The notes: generated by a model not told the origin, from the letters alone. DNA of 64,000 nucleotides from Channallabes apus (GCA_030522415.1 CM060131.1:1188501-1252500); one strand, 5' to 3'. Shown: positions 1 to 10,370, numbered from the stretch's first letter. Translations and numbers: made by a program.

Positions 1-768
1 TGGAGCCGGATGCTACCGTGGATTGAATATGCACATAATTCACTACCCACATCATCCACGGGCCTCTCACCATTCCAGTGTTGTCTCAGCTACCAACCTC
101 CTTTGTTTCCGTCCCAAGAGGAGGAGGTGGCGGTTCCCTCAGCCCAAGCTTTCATACGTCGCTGTAGAAGGACCTGGCAACGCGCAAGAGTGAGGCTTCG
201 CCATGCTATAACCCTATTTAAGCGCCAAGCAGATCGCCGTCGCTCAACCGCCCCAACCTACCGCGTTGGTCATAGAGTCATGCTCTCCACCCGTAATGTC
301 CCCATTAAAACAATTTCCCACAAGATATCTCCAAGGTTCATTGGTCCTTTCACCATCTCCAAGATTATCAACCCTTGCACAGTCAGGCTACTCTTGCCAT
401 CCACAATGCGTCGCATCAATCCTTCATTCCACGTCTCCCAGATAAGACCAATAGTTTCATGCCCATTAAATCCACCCACCCGCCCTCCTCCTCCTCCCCG
501 ACTCATTGATGGTGGTGAGGCTTTCACCGTTCGCAGACTTTTGAAGGCACGACGACGCGGTAAAGGGCTCCAATACTTAGTGGATTGGGAAGGTTATGGA
601 CCTGAGGAAAGAAGCTGGGTGCCATCCAGATTTATCTTAGATCCTTCCCTCATCATCGATTTTCATCGAAAGAACCCAGAAGCCCCATCAGTAACGCCAG
701 GTGGCGTCCATAGGAGGGGGGGTACTGTCATGCGCCAGCCAGATCAGCCAAGCACATCCAGGTCTTAA
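1..768 (+). CDS. Gypsy pol C-terminus: integrase tail plus chromodomain (5' partial)
   Basis: An uninterrupted reading frame from base 1 to a TAA at 766-768. It carries the end of the integrase core ([20 protein letters not shown], the usual segment after the catalytic glutamate), then the GPF/Y-type module ([28 protein letters not shown]), a proline linker, and a chromodomain (about residues 170-225, with YLVDWEGYG and SWVP). Chromodomains of this class bind modified histones and steer integration. DDE residues lie upstream, outside the window. The frame runs about 40 bases into the LTR, so the last residues are LTR-encoded. No break is seen in the visible part. Confidence 0.9.
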   Translation, partial: WSRMLPWIEYAHNSLPTSSTGLSPFQCCLSYQPPLFPSQEEEVAVPSAQAFIRRCRRTWQRARVRLRHAITLFKRQADRRRSTAPTYRVGHRVMLSTRNVPIKTISHKISPRFIGPFTISKIINPCTVRLLLPSTMRRINPSFHVSQIRPIVSCPLNPPTRPPPPPRLIDGGEAFTVRRLLKARRRGKGLQYLVDWEGYGPEERSWVPSRFILDPSLIIDFHRKNPEAPSVTPGGVHRRGGTVMRQPDQPSTSRS

Positions 769-1528
769 TTTCACCTAAGAAAGTCCTGCCTCCCTAACCA
801 ATTACCTTCGCACACCTGTAGCCCATCAGCAATCCACCTCTGCCTTTAAAAGGAAGCTTTGAATTTCACTCAATGCCGAAGTATCTTACGTGCGTGCCTC
901 TCGTCTTGTCAGTCTGTGATTTTCTCTAGTGCCCTGTATCTGTGTTTTGACCTCGATTGTTTCTGGATTTCGATTTCGTCTTTGCCCTCTGGATTTTCTC
1001 GTTTGGATTTGACTACGTGCATGACCTCGCCTGTTATCGACTTCGATTTTGGATCACGCTTCTGGATTTCGTCTCTCTCACTGCTGGATAACTGTTGCCG
1101 ACCCTGCCTGTCTCACCGACCTCGACTCACGCTGTTTCCCGCAACCCGTGTGTGCTTGTGAGCTCTTCCGTGTTCGCGGACATCGCACAGGAGTGTTTTT
1201 GCCGATACGCACAGGCATTCAACCTCGAACGAATTCTCGCTCCAAACATCGGGCGCCACGATCACACACACTCTGCCTTAGGCAAGGATTCACGCCCCTT
1301 TTCGGAGATTCTCTGTCACGCTCTGCTTCCGGGGTTGTGGAATTCCCCGCACGTCATCGACCCGCCTCCTCTCTCGTCACAGGGGATTTCTCCATTCATT
1401 CTGTTCACTCACATGTGCAGCCTCTCTCCCTCCCCTCCTGCCGCATGGTGAAGATCCTTTATGCTTTCCCATTAATAAAGCTGTTTGTCTGCAATTGGGT
1501 TCACTTCCATTTACTCACGTCCCTGACA
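726..1528 (+). repeat. 3' LTR of the Gypsy element
   Basis: Starts TGTCATG and ends CCTGACA, so the ends are the inverted pair TGTCA/TGACA. It follows a G-rich tract. A TATA-like TTTAAAAGG lies at 844-852 and an AATAAA polyadenylation signal at about 1474. Length 803 bp. Confidence 0.8.
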
Positions 1529-1770
1529 CAAGTTATTATTATAACAGGCTTACTTCGTCACTTATCAAAGAAGTACACTTGCTTTCAAAGAAGTCGAGTG
1601 GCTTATTAACGTCTCTGGGGTGCATTGTTTCTAAGTGGCCGCTTGGTGTAGCGGTTAGAACACTCGGCCAGTGATCTACAAAGCCCCGCTTCGAATCCCG
1701 AGTGATGATGAAATTGTTTTATTTTAAAACTAAATAAAATGTTTTAAGTGCGCTTACAGTGGTTACAAAA
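1529..1770 (+). repeat. tRNA-like repeat unit, copy 1 (+)
   Basis: Contains a tRNA-like block at about 1636-1705: A-box-like TGGTGTAGCGGTTAGAAC and B-box-like CTTCGAATCCC. It is preceded by AACAGGCTTACTTCGTCAC and followed by ATTTTAAAACTAAATAAAA. The same series is found at 2146 (+), 3047 (-) and 12231-12480 (-). No convincing acceptor stem, so this is a tRNA-derived repeat and not a tRNA gene. The junction at 1755-1772 matches the empty version of the target of the 8.6-kb element. Confidence 0.6.
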
Positions 1771-2090
1771 TCGGAGCGTCGTATGTAACGTCGCCGCCGC
1801 ATTACGGGATGTGCATTTGCTGTGCATTTGCTGGCTTTTACCACTGAGTGGCGCTATATAACTACAGACTGACGCCTCATGCCTTAGTTCATTCTCTGCC
1901 TCAATAATACACGTAATAGCCGATAACATCAAGTGAAACACTGTAGTTGACCGAATTCATAATCACAGTACTATAATTACAGTATAAATGTAGAATTCAA
2001 ATTAAATCAAATCTTATTAAGATCAAATTTAAGCACAATAAATATTAACACAGTGAGCCTTTAGATTTTATCACGTGTAATTAGAAAAGA
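1771..2090. other. No gene seen; AT-rich flank of the repeat array
   Basis: Begins with GTTACAAAATCGGAG, resembling the far end of the ~0.6-kb repeat unit, then becomes unique AT-rich DNA. The open frames are short and carry no recognisable motif. Confidence 0.4.
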
Positions 2091-2440
2091 AGTGTGTAGG
2101 GTTTTATTTAAATATCAATTTCTAAACCAATTAGATCAAATAACACCAAGTTATTATTATAACAGGCTTACTTCGTCACTTATCAAAGACGTACGCTTGC
2201 TTTCAAAGAAGTCGAGTGGCTTATTAACGTCTCTGGTGTGCATTGTCTCTAAGTGGCCGCTTGGTGTAGCGGGTAGAACCCTCGGCCAGTGATCTACGGC
2301 AAGCCGTGAATAGCTGGCATTCAGTGACAGCCAATGAAATTGAAGCATTTTCCACGTGGTCTGACGCTGCTTAAATAATAGCATAAAATCATCCAGACAC
2401 CGGTTCGAATCCCGCTCTGGGTGAAAATGTAATAAATGTG
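2091..2440 (+). repeat. tRNA-like repeat unit, copy 2 (+), with insertion between A and B boxes
   Basis: Same leader as copy 1 (from about 2146), then the A-box-like segment at 2257-2280. The B-box-like GGTTCGAATCCC appears only at about 2401, after roughly 95 extra bases. A Pol III promoter with boxes this far apart would be unusual, so this copy is probably decayed. Confidence 0.55.
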
Positions 2441-2590
2441 AATCCTTTGTTTTACACTTTTTGCTTATGATTATCATTAAATTATAGCAACTGTGAGGTG
2501 AATGCTAATTTTAATGTGTTTCATAGCTTGAGAAATGGAAATGAACGGGAAACGGTTTAGGGTTTTTTTCTACGGCGCATTATAAAGTAA

Positions 2591-2640
2591 GTAAGCCTGT
2601 TATACAATTATACTAGTAAGCCTGTTATACAATTATACTA
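2591..2640. repeat. 25-bp direct tandem duplication (2 copies)
   Basis: Two perfect copies of a 25-bp unit starting GTAAGCCTGTTATAC. The unit carries the terminal GTAAGCCTGTTATA motif of the neighbouring tRNA-like repeat, so it may be a duplicated repeat end. Confidence 0.8.
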
Positions 2641-2861
2641 TTTGCACGTGTATTTTATCTGTTTTAAACTTGTTGTCATTTGATCTTATTAGTGTAGAAA
2701 TGTTTGTAAAAAAACTATTGTTATCAAAAATGTAACAGATGTAACACCGGACTTCATTACCCACAATGCATCTCCCGCACTGGACTACACTGCCGTAAAC
2801 AGCTGTCGGAAATCAAAACTCCCGGTACTGCAGATGGCCACCACTTTTCATCAGTATAATG

Positions 2862-2891
2862 ACACACACACACACGCAGCAGCAGCAGCAG
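2862..2891. repeat. (CA)n followed by (CAG)n microsatellite
   Basis: About seven CA units then five CAG units, directly adjoining. Confidence 0.9.
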
Positions 2892-3046
2892 ACCGAGCCG
2901 TCACTCCCCTAAATTTAAAGAATACAAACTGGTTGCGTGCGAGTTTGCTGTTTTTTCTATAGTATGCTGAAGCAAAATCAAAATACAACAATTTTTTTTA
3001 TTTTAATTTTGCTATAATTAAAATTAAAAATTTAAAACATCATCCC

Positions 3047-3595
3047 TCGGGATTTGAACCGGCTCTTTATGTATCACTGACCGTGTGCTCTAACCGCTAC
3101 ACCAAGCAAGAACTTAAAGACAATGCACCCAAGTAACGTTAAATAAGGCAAGGTTAATAAAGCAAGCTCTGGATAAGTGACGAAGTAAGCTTGTTATAAT
3201 AATAACTTGGTGTTATTTGATCTCATTGGTTTATAAATTTATATTTAAATAAATAGTAAACTTGGCCGATTTCGTTATAATTTTGTTTGATGAGTGGGGC
3301 TTGAAAATTCTCTTGAAAAATATGGTCATTTATTTCAGTTAATAAATCTACTATAATTTTTTTTTACTCATTATTGTACAGTACACATTAATAGCTCTGG
3401 TTCAGATTTTTCATGTTTGTGGTGGAAATTACCATCACTGTTGTATTTACTGCGATGAATGAAAATGTCACTTTGCGCCACCTGGCGGCCATTTTACGAA
3501 TGACTTTGAAATGCAACTGATTTATTTTGGCCGCTGTTGCCTTTAAACGGCGGTATACGCGGCGAGATCGCCATTCCAATTTTGTAACCACTGTA
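3047..3595 (-). repeat. tRNA-like repeat unit, copy 3 (-)
   Basis: Minus-strand tRNA-like segment (3047-3110: B-box-like GGGATTTGAACCGG and CTCTAACCGCTACACC on the plus strand), then a 400-bp tail (3190-3593) that is nearly identical to 12447-12846. The tail ends GTAACCACTGTA, where the 8.6-kb element begins. The unit at 12231-12850 shows the complete arrangement. Confidence 0.65.
3475..3490 (-). promoter_or_regulatory. CTCF-like motif in repeat unit
   Basis: On the minus strand this reads GGCCGCCAGGTGGCGC, close to the vertebrate CTCF core. The same 16 bases recur at 12729-12744. Binding is inferred from the motif only. Confidence 0.35.
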
Positions 3596-3715
3596 AGATA
3601 GAGTCTTATAAAGGCTATGTAGACTTATATAGTTTTATTACTTTTGCACATTAATGTGAGTCCTCATCTGTTAGATCTGTTTAGTTTTTTTTTCCAGCCG
3701 GCAGAAATGCGCGGC
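3596..3715 (+). repeat. Left terminal inverted repeat of the 8.6-kb element
   Basis: Matches the reverse complement of 12112-12230 with few differences. Confidence 0.75.
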
Positions 3716-4004
3716 TCCATCTCTTTCCTGCCTATTCAGGGAGCCTACGGAGTGAGCGATTAACCATAGTCGAATCGATTGGTGTGCTCCCAACTCACGT
3801 TACTCGTGAGCCGGCCTATTAATGCCGGCTGGTGATAATTAACGTTAATATGATCTCGGGCTTGCTCACGATGCTCAACATCTATAAAAATAGCAAAGTA
3901 TTGTGTATAGAGTGATAAAAAAAAAAACTATCTAACGCATGTTAGAAAACATCATTTCCTGCATTTTTTTCTGCTTCAGGAGTCAGTCTGTTCTGAGACA
4001 GTGA

Positions 4005-5257
4005 CAGGGATTAAAGTTCTCCGTCGTTACGACGGATTTCCGTTAATTGTAGCGAGTCATCGACGGATTTCCGTCAATCACACTGTTCCGCCTGTCCTTA
4101 ATGTTTAAAATTCACTTTTCATAATTTTAATGCTGTGTATATATAGGCTTACATGGGTCTTAAATTAAGGAAAGACAGTGTATTCAGCCTGCTGAGGAGG
4201 ATGTGATCAAAGCCTGGAGTGGAGCGACTGCACGTTCCTCTGTCCACTCTAAGCGTTTTGTTATCACTCCGGTATGGATCCACTCCGGGTTTTGGTTTAG
4301 TTTTGAAGAACTACATGTCAGGCTACGGTATAACTATATTTAAGATAGCATGGACACACTTAATGCAGGAAGGCTCCGATGTTTCGGAGATTGATAAAAG
4401 TGTAAAAAAAATAAAATAAATGGAGATGGGCTTGGCATAGCGAAATTGGGGAGAATGGCAAGCCTTTTAGTTCGTGGACTAAAAAAAATCAAACATCCAG
4501 GTAGGTGTCTCTGCACAGTATGCCACAGGAAACTTCAATATGGCAATAATGGCAAAACAAAGTGCGAGTTCGCCATCAGTCAGCAGCTCGTCACAATGCT
4601 GCGGTTCGTGCTCTAACAGTACACATGCTCCCTGTCTGCTGCGACAAGAACCACAACGGAGATTCACACATCTGTGGCCGACCGTGTGCGCGATGTAAAA
4701 GTGCGCCTATGTTCTTTCATAGCGGAGCATGACCTGTCGGTCACAGTCTCACAACCACTAGTTAATTTAATGCGATCAGTTGTCAAAAACAAGAGTGCAC
4801 GTTCAAGATTGTCTATGTCTAATGCACATGCCTACTACTTGCACACATGGCATTGCTGCTTACTGGAAATCCGATTTGTCATCTAAGCTGAAAACGAAGA
4901 TGTTTTCTTTAAGATACATAAAACATGCACTGAAAAAGCACTTTTTGGAATTTAATGGTGGTGCTATTACTTTTTTCTGTTAATTATTAAGAGTTTCACA
5001 AAACATTGTTTGGTGTTATAAGATAAATAAAAACATGCACTGAAAAGATATGTGGTAGATGGTTGATTATTTGTGATAGGTATTTTTTTTTCAACGATTA
5101 CAAATAGCTTTTAAAATATGCAAACTGGCAATATTAAAGCGGTTTAATCTCCCCTAAAGCTATTGGTCTCGACTATTTAAATAAAGTGTTTGTTAAAGGA
5201 ATATGGCTTGGCCTGAAAAAAGTTCAGTCAGAAGACTTTTTTTCACTTTAATCCCTG
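4005..5257 (+). mobile_element. Non-autonomous hAT element with 6-bp target duplication, copy 1
   Basis: Ends CAGGGATTAAAGT...ACTTTAATCCCTG (13-bp perfect inverted repeat). Flanked by CAGTGA on both sides (3999-4004 and 5258-5263). A second copy at 43567-45492 has the same ends and a different 6-bp duplication (GGTACA), so the 6-bp length is real. Near the left end GACGGATTTCCGT is repeated, as in subterminal transposase sites. It contains a decayed hAT transposase N-terminal region. Six-bp duplications fit the hAT6 type of hAT element better than the usual 8 bp. Confidence 0.85.
4491..4880 (+). pseudogene. Decayed hAT-type transposase N-terminal fragment
   Basis: Two short open segments recall the start of BED-type hAT transposases. 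The first has a zinc-finger half (HPGRCLCTVCHRKLQYGNNG; C-x2-C, histidine pair not clear). The second reads SVADRVRDVKVRLCSFIAEH, like the region where such proteins have a conserved acidic/LCSFIAEHDL motif ahead of a leucine-rich stretch. They are in different frames with stops between. The catalytic core and the C-terminal hAT dimerisation region are absent. The copy at about 44020-44340 is decayed in the same way, so both derive from an already defective source. Confidence 0.6.
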
Positions 5258-5575
5258 CAGTGAGAGTAGAGGAAGGGGCAGATTCAGAACCAGGGAGGGA
5301 GCCGGAGACAGCAGAACAAAGAGATGATATTGCCAGCACCAGCACAGGGAGCACAGTTTTTAGTTTAGATCTCATGTTTACATTTTATTGTATGTTGATG
5401 GCTTGACTGTAAACAACATAAACAATGCAATAAATTTATAAAAATATATATTTATTGTCCCCCCTGCTGTTAAATGAAATTTGCATTATTTTACGTTAAC
5501 GTTACGTTATTACATTATTAACGTCGACAGAATAAAGTAAAGTTTTATTTCTGGAATTGATGCACGGGCTTCATC

Positions 5576-5650
5576 TTAGGCTTTTTTTTTCTTTCGGTTC
5601 TTTCGTTTCTCAGCGCCGGACTGTTGATGTCTCTTTCCAGGACCAGGCAT
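5576..5650 (-). pseudogene. Short N-terminal exon-like frame of a hAT/KDZ-type protein
   Basis: ATG at 5650 opens 24 codons (MPGPGKRHQQSGAEKRKNRK then lysines and a stop at 5576). The SGAEKRK signature is common at the N-terminus of teleost hAT-like (DUF4371/ZMYM-like) proteins. No splice donor precedes the stop and no downstream exon is seen. Likely a remnant; could be chance. Confidence 0.3.
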
Positions 5651-7130
5651 ATCGTTCAATTATTATAATTCTTTTGGCCAAATACTGTAGGCAGCCGTAA
5701 CAGAGGTGAGGGCGCGCGCGTCATCACGTGTGCTTAGCCGACTCTGCGTTCACCGTAAACTTCAATATAGACGTTTATATTTTTGTTTATTTGTATATGT
5801 ATGTTATTAATATAATTTTTTTAGAGATTGTGTGTGCGTGCACGGAGCGTTTGTGTGGATAAGTTTATGTGGATAAGTTGATAAGTGTATGTTGTCAAAG
5901 TATTTGTGGACATATAATTAGGGAAATTTTTTTTTAATTAAGGATGTCTTGAAACATAATGCAGTAACTCTACAGTATTTATTTGAACACGGTAAAGGTG
6001 TTAATGTTTCGTACATTCCTTAATTTGTCCTTTCGGTTTGTGTTTTATGTTTCACTGTTTTCAATATACTGTACATACTGTAAAACGTATGGACAACAAT
6101 GTTCCGGAAGCATTATTAAATATTCAATAAGGCACACACACAATTTAGTTGCAATAAAGTTTTATTAAATATATAATAAAGCAGGCAGTACTGTATATGG
6201 AAAATGGTCACTCAAAATCTTTACAAAAGTAAGAGTATTCATTAATTTTTTTTTTTTAGAAAAGAGAAAACTCAATCTTTTCTTTCTAAGAAGTTCGTTA
6301 ATTATGTCTCTTATTTGCTTGTTGTTGTGGGCTGTGGGGTGGAATTTCCTAGCAACAGCATCGGAAAGTGCTTGAAGCAGAATTACCCCATCAGCGAAAG
6401 CGGTTTGATAACTTCACACCAAGGATACTGTAGGTGAGAAGGGGGATTACAGTAACGGTTTCTGTGGGTCAAATGCCTAAATGTCTTCACCAAGAGGTGA
6501 TGTGGGTCGCGTTGTATTCAGCGAATAAACTAAAACAAAATCATGTTTGCTTCAGCATTGCAAACAATATTGTATTAGGCCAACTTTATTTAAGATTAAA
6601 ATAATAGTGGGTTAGGAACGTTATTCTTCATATAACTTAAATGGCTGAATGAAGTTAAATATACACAATAAATTAATAATTGCGTTTGCTTTAAATTTTA
6701 GCACTCGTGTAAATAGCTTTTTCATTGTATATACTACCATATCATATATCTGTGTCTAATACTGGTTTATTCAGTGAATTAGAAACTTGGTCAGTCTGGC
6801 TTTTAGATAAAGTTCTTCAGAGCAAGCATTGTGTAAATATAATATATAAAAAATAATGTAATATAAAATAAAATAAATATATAACATAAATGGTTAATGA
6901 TAGCAATAAAATCAGACTTAATAGTTGGATTTGATACTTTTCTTTTTATTTACTGTATAGACATCTTATTATGCTTTCTCTGTTATTAATCTCTCTATAT
7001 TCTCTAATTATGACTTGAATAAATCGGCTCACATCGGAGCGCGCTAGCGTGTTGGAAAAGCGAGTACTGTAGTCTATATATTTGTGTTTGTTGTTTTCCT
7101 GGGGGGTGGCGTGTTTATGTCTGCATTTTA
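5651..7130. other. No gene seen; AT-rich interior of the 8.6-kb element
   Basis: AT-rich with short frames. A small CpG-richer stretch (about 5700-5750, GGCGCGCGCGTCATCACGTG) lies just upstream of the minus-strand frame at 5650 and could be an old promoter. Confidence 0.3.
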
Positions 7131-7140
7131 TCTATAAATC

Positions 7141-7231
7141 GTGTGTGTGTGTGTGTGTGTGTGTGTGCACGGAGAGTTTATGTGCGTGCACGGAGAGTTT
7201 GTGTGTGTGCACACGGAGAGTTTATGAGTGT
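7141..7231. repeat. (GT)n followed by imperfect ~24-bp tandem repeats
   Basis: (GT)13 at about 7141-7167, then three imperfect units built on GTGCACGGAGAGTTTATG. A related single unit occurs at 5836-5862. Confidence 0.8.
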
Positions 7232-7348
7232 GCCCCTTTGATGTGCTGGGTATGGCGGTGCGTCGACGGCTGATCAGTGTAAAGTAGCGTACTTTACACA
7301 CACTGATCAGCACTCGACGCCCCGCCGTACCCAGCAGATCAGAGGGGC
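7232..7348. repeat. Long imperfect palindrome (foldback)
   Basis: Left arm GCCCCTTTGATGTGCTGGGT... pairs with the right arm ...ACCCAGCAGATCAGAGGGGC over about 49 bases with several mismatches. The centre holds a perfect palindrome, GTAAAGTA-GCG-TACTTTAC (7279-7297), and the TGATCAG pair. DNA or RNA of this stretch should fold into a long hairpin. It does not match the ends of any element I can delimit here. Confidence 0.85.
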
Positions 7349-7622
7349 AGTTATCGGCTATGACACGTTGAAGGAGAACTTAATAGGTCTCAAAAATAGT
7401 GTAAATGTCTGCAACAGTCACTAACCATTAAAATGTTTTTTTTTTTTTTTGTAATTAAACATGAAAATATTAATTATATTTTCTTTATACATATTTCCAT
7501 TATATATATATATATAATTTAAAACTATTTATTCATTTGTCTTTTATTTACTTACTTACTAGCGAATGCTTTTTTAGGGCTCTAAAAACTACGACAGTAT
7601 GAGTGACAATGGCCCTTGCCGG

Positions 7623-7623
<1 letters not shown>

Positions 7624-7669
<46 letters not shown>
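7624..7669. repeat. (CA)n microsatellite
   Basis: About 22 CA units without interruption. Confidence 0.95.
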
Positions 7670-7671
<2 letters not shown>

Positions 7672-8190
7672 AAATATATTCGTATTTAATTAAATTCTTA
7701 AATCATCGTGTTCACCATTCACTGAAAAAAAGAACTTGTAAGATTTACTTGATAAAATCCTCGTAACAATTTGGACACATAGATTTTAAGTAAATTTTAT
7801 TGCTCCAATATTAAGGCTGAATACCAAACCCCTTCCCCCTACCATTCCATTTGGCGCGTTCACGTGCAGGGGTAGTGGTGTCTCATTTCTCCTTTGGTTG
7901 GAGGTGTAGGGGGAAGGGGAAGGGCCAGATAGCCCTCCAAACGAAGATTTTTCGGGACCTCACTTCAAACGAAGGGCTAAGCGAAATTTTCAACATGGCT
8001 GCTCACTCGAGCAAGCAGAGACATAAATGTTAATTACCATTAATAAAGATTTTTATGACAAGTTTTCATTATATGTATATTACCTTTAGTCTTGTGTTTG
8101 TGTTTATGGTGATGTTCTGTAAAGAAACGTTTGCAAAAAAATCGCTAAAGTTTGCTAGCGGATAGCACAGATTGCACAATATTACAAATA

Positions 8191-9814
8191 CAGTGGTGTG
8201 AAAAACTATTTGCCCCCTTCCTGATTTCTTATTCTTTTGCATGTTTGTCACACTTAAATGTTTCTGCTCATCAAAAACCGTTAACTATTAGTCAAAGATA
8301 ACATAATTGAACACAAAATGCAGTTTTTAAATGAAGGTTTACGTTATTAAGGGAGAAAAAAAACTCCAAATCTACATGGCCCTGTGTGAAGAAGTGATTG
8401 CCCCCCTTGTTAAAAAATAACTTAACTGTGGTTTATCACACCTGGAGTTCAATTTCTGTAGTCACCCCCAGGCCTGATTACTGCCACACCTGTTTCAATC
8501 AAGAAATCACTTAAATAGGAGCTACCTGACACAGAGAAGTAGACCAAAAGCACCTCAAAAGCTAGACATCATGCCAAGATCCAAAGAAATTCAGGAACAA
8601 ATGAGAACAAAAGTAATTGAGATCTATCAGTCTGGTAAAGGTTATAAAGCCATTTCTAAAGCTTTGGGACTCCAGCGAACCACAGTGAGAGCCATTATCC
8701 ACAAATGGCAAAAACATGGAACAGTGGTGAACCTTCCCAGAAGTGGCCGGCCGACCAAAATTACCCCAAGAGCGCAGAGACAACTCATCCGAGAGGCCAC
8801 AAAAGACCCCAGGACAACATCTAAAGAACTGCAGGCCTCACTTGCCTCAATTAAGGTCAGTGTTCACGACTCCACCATAAGAAAGAGACTGGGCAAAAAC
8901 GGCCTGCATGGCAGATTTCCAAGGCGCAAACCACTTTTAAGCAAAAAGAACATTAAGGCTCGTCTCAATTTTGGTAAAAAACATCTCAATGATTGCCAAG
9001 ACTTTTGGGAAAATACCTTGTGGACCGATGAGACAAAAGTTTAACTTTTTGGAAGGTGCGTGTCCCGTTACATCTGGCGTAAAAGTAACACAGCATTTCA
9101 GAAAAAGAACATCATACCAACAGTAAAATATGGTGGTGGTAGTGTGATGGTCTGGGGTTGTTTTGCTGCTTCAGGACCTGGAAGGCTTGCTGTGATAGAT
9201 GGAACCATGAATTCTACTGTCTACCAAAAAATCCTGAAGGATGCTGAATGTCCGGCCATCTGTTCGTCAACTCAAGCTGAAGCGATCTTGGGTGCTGCAG
9301 CAGGACAATGACCCAAAACACACCAGCAAATCCACCTCTGAATGGCTGAAGAAAAACAAAATGAAGACTTTGGAGTGGCCTAGTCAAAGTCCTGACCTGA
9401 ATCCCATTGAGATGTTGTGGCATGACCTTAAAAAGGCGGTTCATGCTAGAAAACCCTCAAATAAAGCTGAATTACAACAATTCTGCAAAGATGAGTGGGC
9501 CAAAATTCCTCCAGAGCGCTGTAAAAGACTCGTTGCAAGTTATCGCAAACGCTTGATTGCAGTTATTGCTGCTAAGGGTGGCCCAACCAGTTATTAGGTT
9601 CAGGGGGCAATTACTTTTTCACACAGGGCCATGTAGGTTTGGATTTTTTTTCTCCCTAAATAATGAAACCCCTCATTTAAAAACTGCATTTTGTGTTTAC
9701 TTGTGTTATCTTTGACTAATAGTTAATGTGTTTGATGATCAGAAACATTTTGTGTGACAAACATGCAAAAGAATAAGAAATCAGGAGGGGGGCAAATAGT
9801 TTTTCACACCACTG
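8191..9814 (+). mobile_element. Tc1-like transposon, family A, copy 1
   Basis: Begins CAGTGGTGTGAAAAACTATT and ends with its inverse, TA on both sides (8189-8190, 9815-9816). Inverted repeats are about 200 bp long, with the inner motif GGCCCTGTGTGAA near positions 8380 and 9625, the IR/DR arrangement typical of fish Tc1 elements. Length 1624 bp; carries one transposase gene. It sits in the intron of the Myb/SANT-like gene. Confidence 0.97.
8571..9597 (+). pseudogene. Tc1-like transposase, inactivated (family A, copy 1)
   Basis: Start ATG at 8571 (MPRSKEIQEQ), then paired-like helix-turn-helix domains (residues 1-110, with GRPTKITPRAQRQ as the linker). The DDE core has first Asp in WTDETK, second in [11 protein letters not shown] (about 9301) and Glu in SPDLNPIE (GAG 9409-9411), DD34E spacing. 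Two breaks: a nonsense TAA at 9042-9044 where the lysine codon of KVKLFG should be, and an indel around 9238-9250 after ILKD. Family length is about 340 residues; all catalytic residues remain. Copy 2 has the same TAA; copy 3 does not. Confidence 0.93.
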
Positions 9815-10370
9815 TATATATTTTATGTCACATACACTTTACTGCATGCTACAAACAAATATGAAAGTTCAGTAGCACGGCAGTTTGCCGAGCATTTGAT
9901 AACGCATTGTTTGTTTTGCTTACGGCCATATGTGTACATGTAAATGAACGGTGCTTACACTATTCTTACTTATTGCAACGTGACTACAGTTTTGTAATTT
10001 ATATTATAGGGACGGCTGAGGAAACCCGAAGGCTCATCCGTGTTCGTGGTGAAAATGAGCAACTTTTTTAAAAATCGAAATACGGCGCAAAAAAACCTTT
10101 GGGAGTGAGTAATCTCTCTCTTATTGGAATGTGTGATAAACATCGGCGCATATCCTCTGACGTAACATTAGGAACATCTTTCATAAATCACACAACTAAG
10201 ATATAATTAAACAGTTTATTCACCAACATTACCAAATATTTGTGACATTCACAGTCTAGATCCAAGTTGTCTTTTTAATAAAAGTGCATTCAGCTAAATT
10301 TTGCATCCATAGAAACAACTGCACGGCACCAGGGCCTGAAATACTTGTTTTAAACAAAATTGTGTAAAAT

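Larger units (their letters stand above)
1..1528 (+). mobile_element. 3' part of a Ty3/Gypsy chromovirus retrotransposon with its 3' LTR
   Basis: The window opens inside the integrase C-terminal region of a Gypsy element and runs through its 3' LTR. A G-rich polypurine stretch (715-722) lies just before the LTR. The 5' part is outside the window, so the target duplication cannot be checked. The base after the LTR continues into a repeat (CAAGTTATTATTATAAC) that also occurs uninterrupted at 2146, so the element landed inside that repeat. Confidence 0.85.
7995..10104 (+). pseudogene. Two-exon Myb/SANT-like gene fragment, frameshifted and split by a Tc1 insertion
   Basis: Exon 1 is 7995-8028 (MAAHSSKQRHK + one base), followed by GTTAAT. 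Exon 2 is 10010-10104, preceded by ...TTATATTATAG and followed by the donor GTGAGT. Splicing joins the phase exactly to give a tryptophan, then TAEETRRLIRVRGENEQLF, which reads as the first helices of a Myb/SANT-like DNA-binding domain of the kind found in Harbinger-associated and MSANTD proteins. Exon 2 has one extra T in a T6 run (about 10063), making a TAA; with five Ts the frame would stay open to the donor. The intron contains the Tc1 copy 8191-9814. No later exons recognised. Confidence 0.55.

Noticed and set aside
1049..1609. Long open frame inside the Gypsy LTR
   Set aside because: Lies within LTR and flanking repeat; no protein motif. LTRs with biased composition often stay open by chance.
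1636..1705. tRNA gene candidates (also 2254, 3047, 12285)
   Set aside because: A and B boxes are present but no acceptor stem or anticodon arm can be paired; treated as tRNA-derived repeats.
5203..5406. Open frame crossing the right end of hAT copy 1
   Set aside because: Spans an element boundary and has no homologue; chance frame.
7620..7670. CRISPR-like arrays or other prokaryotic features around regular repeats
   Set aside because: Only simple microsatellites and minisatellites are present; the genome is clearly animal.
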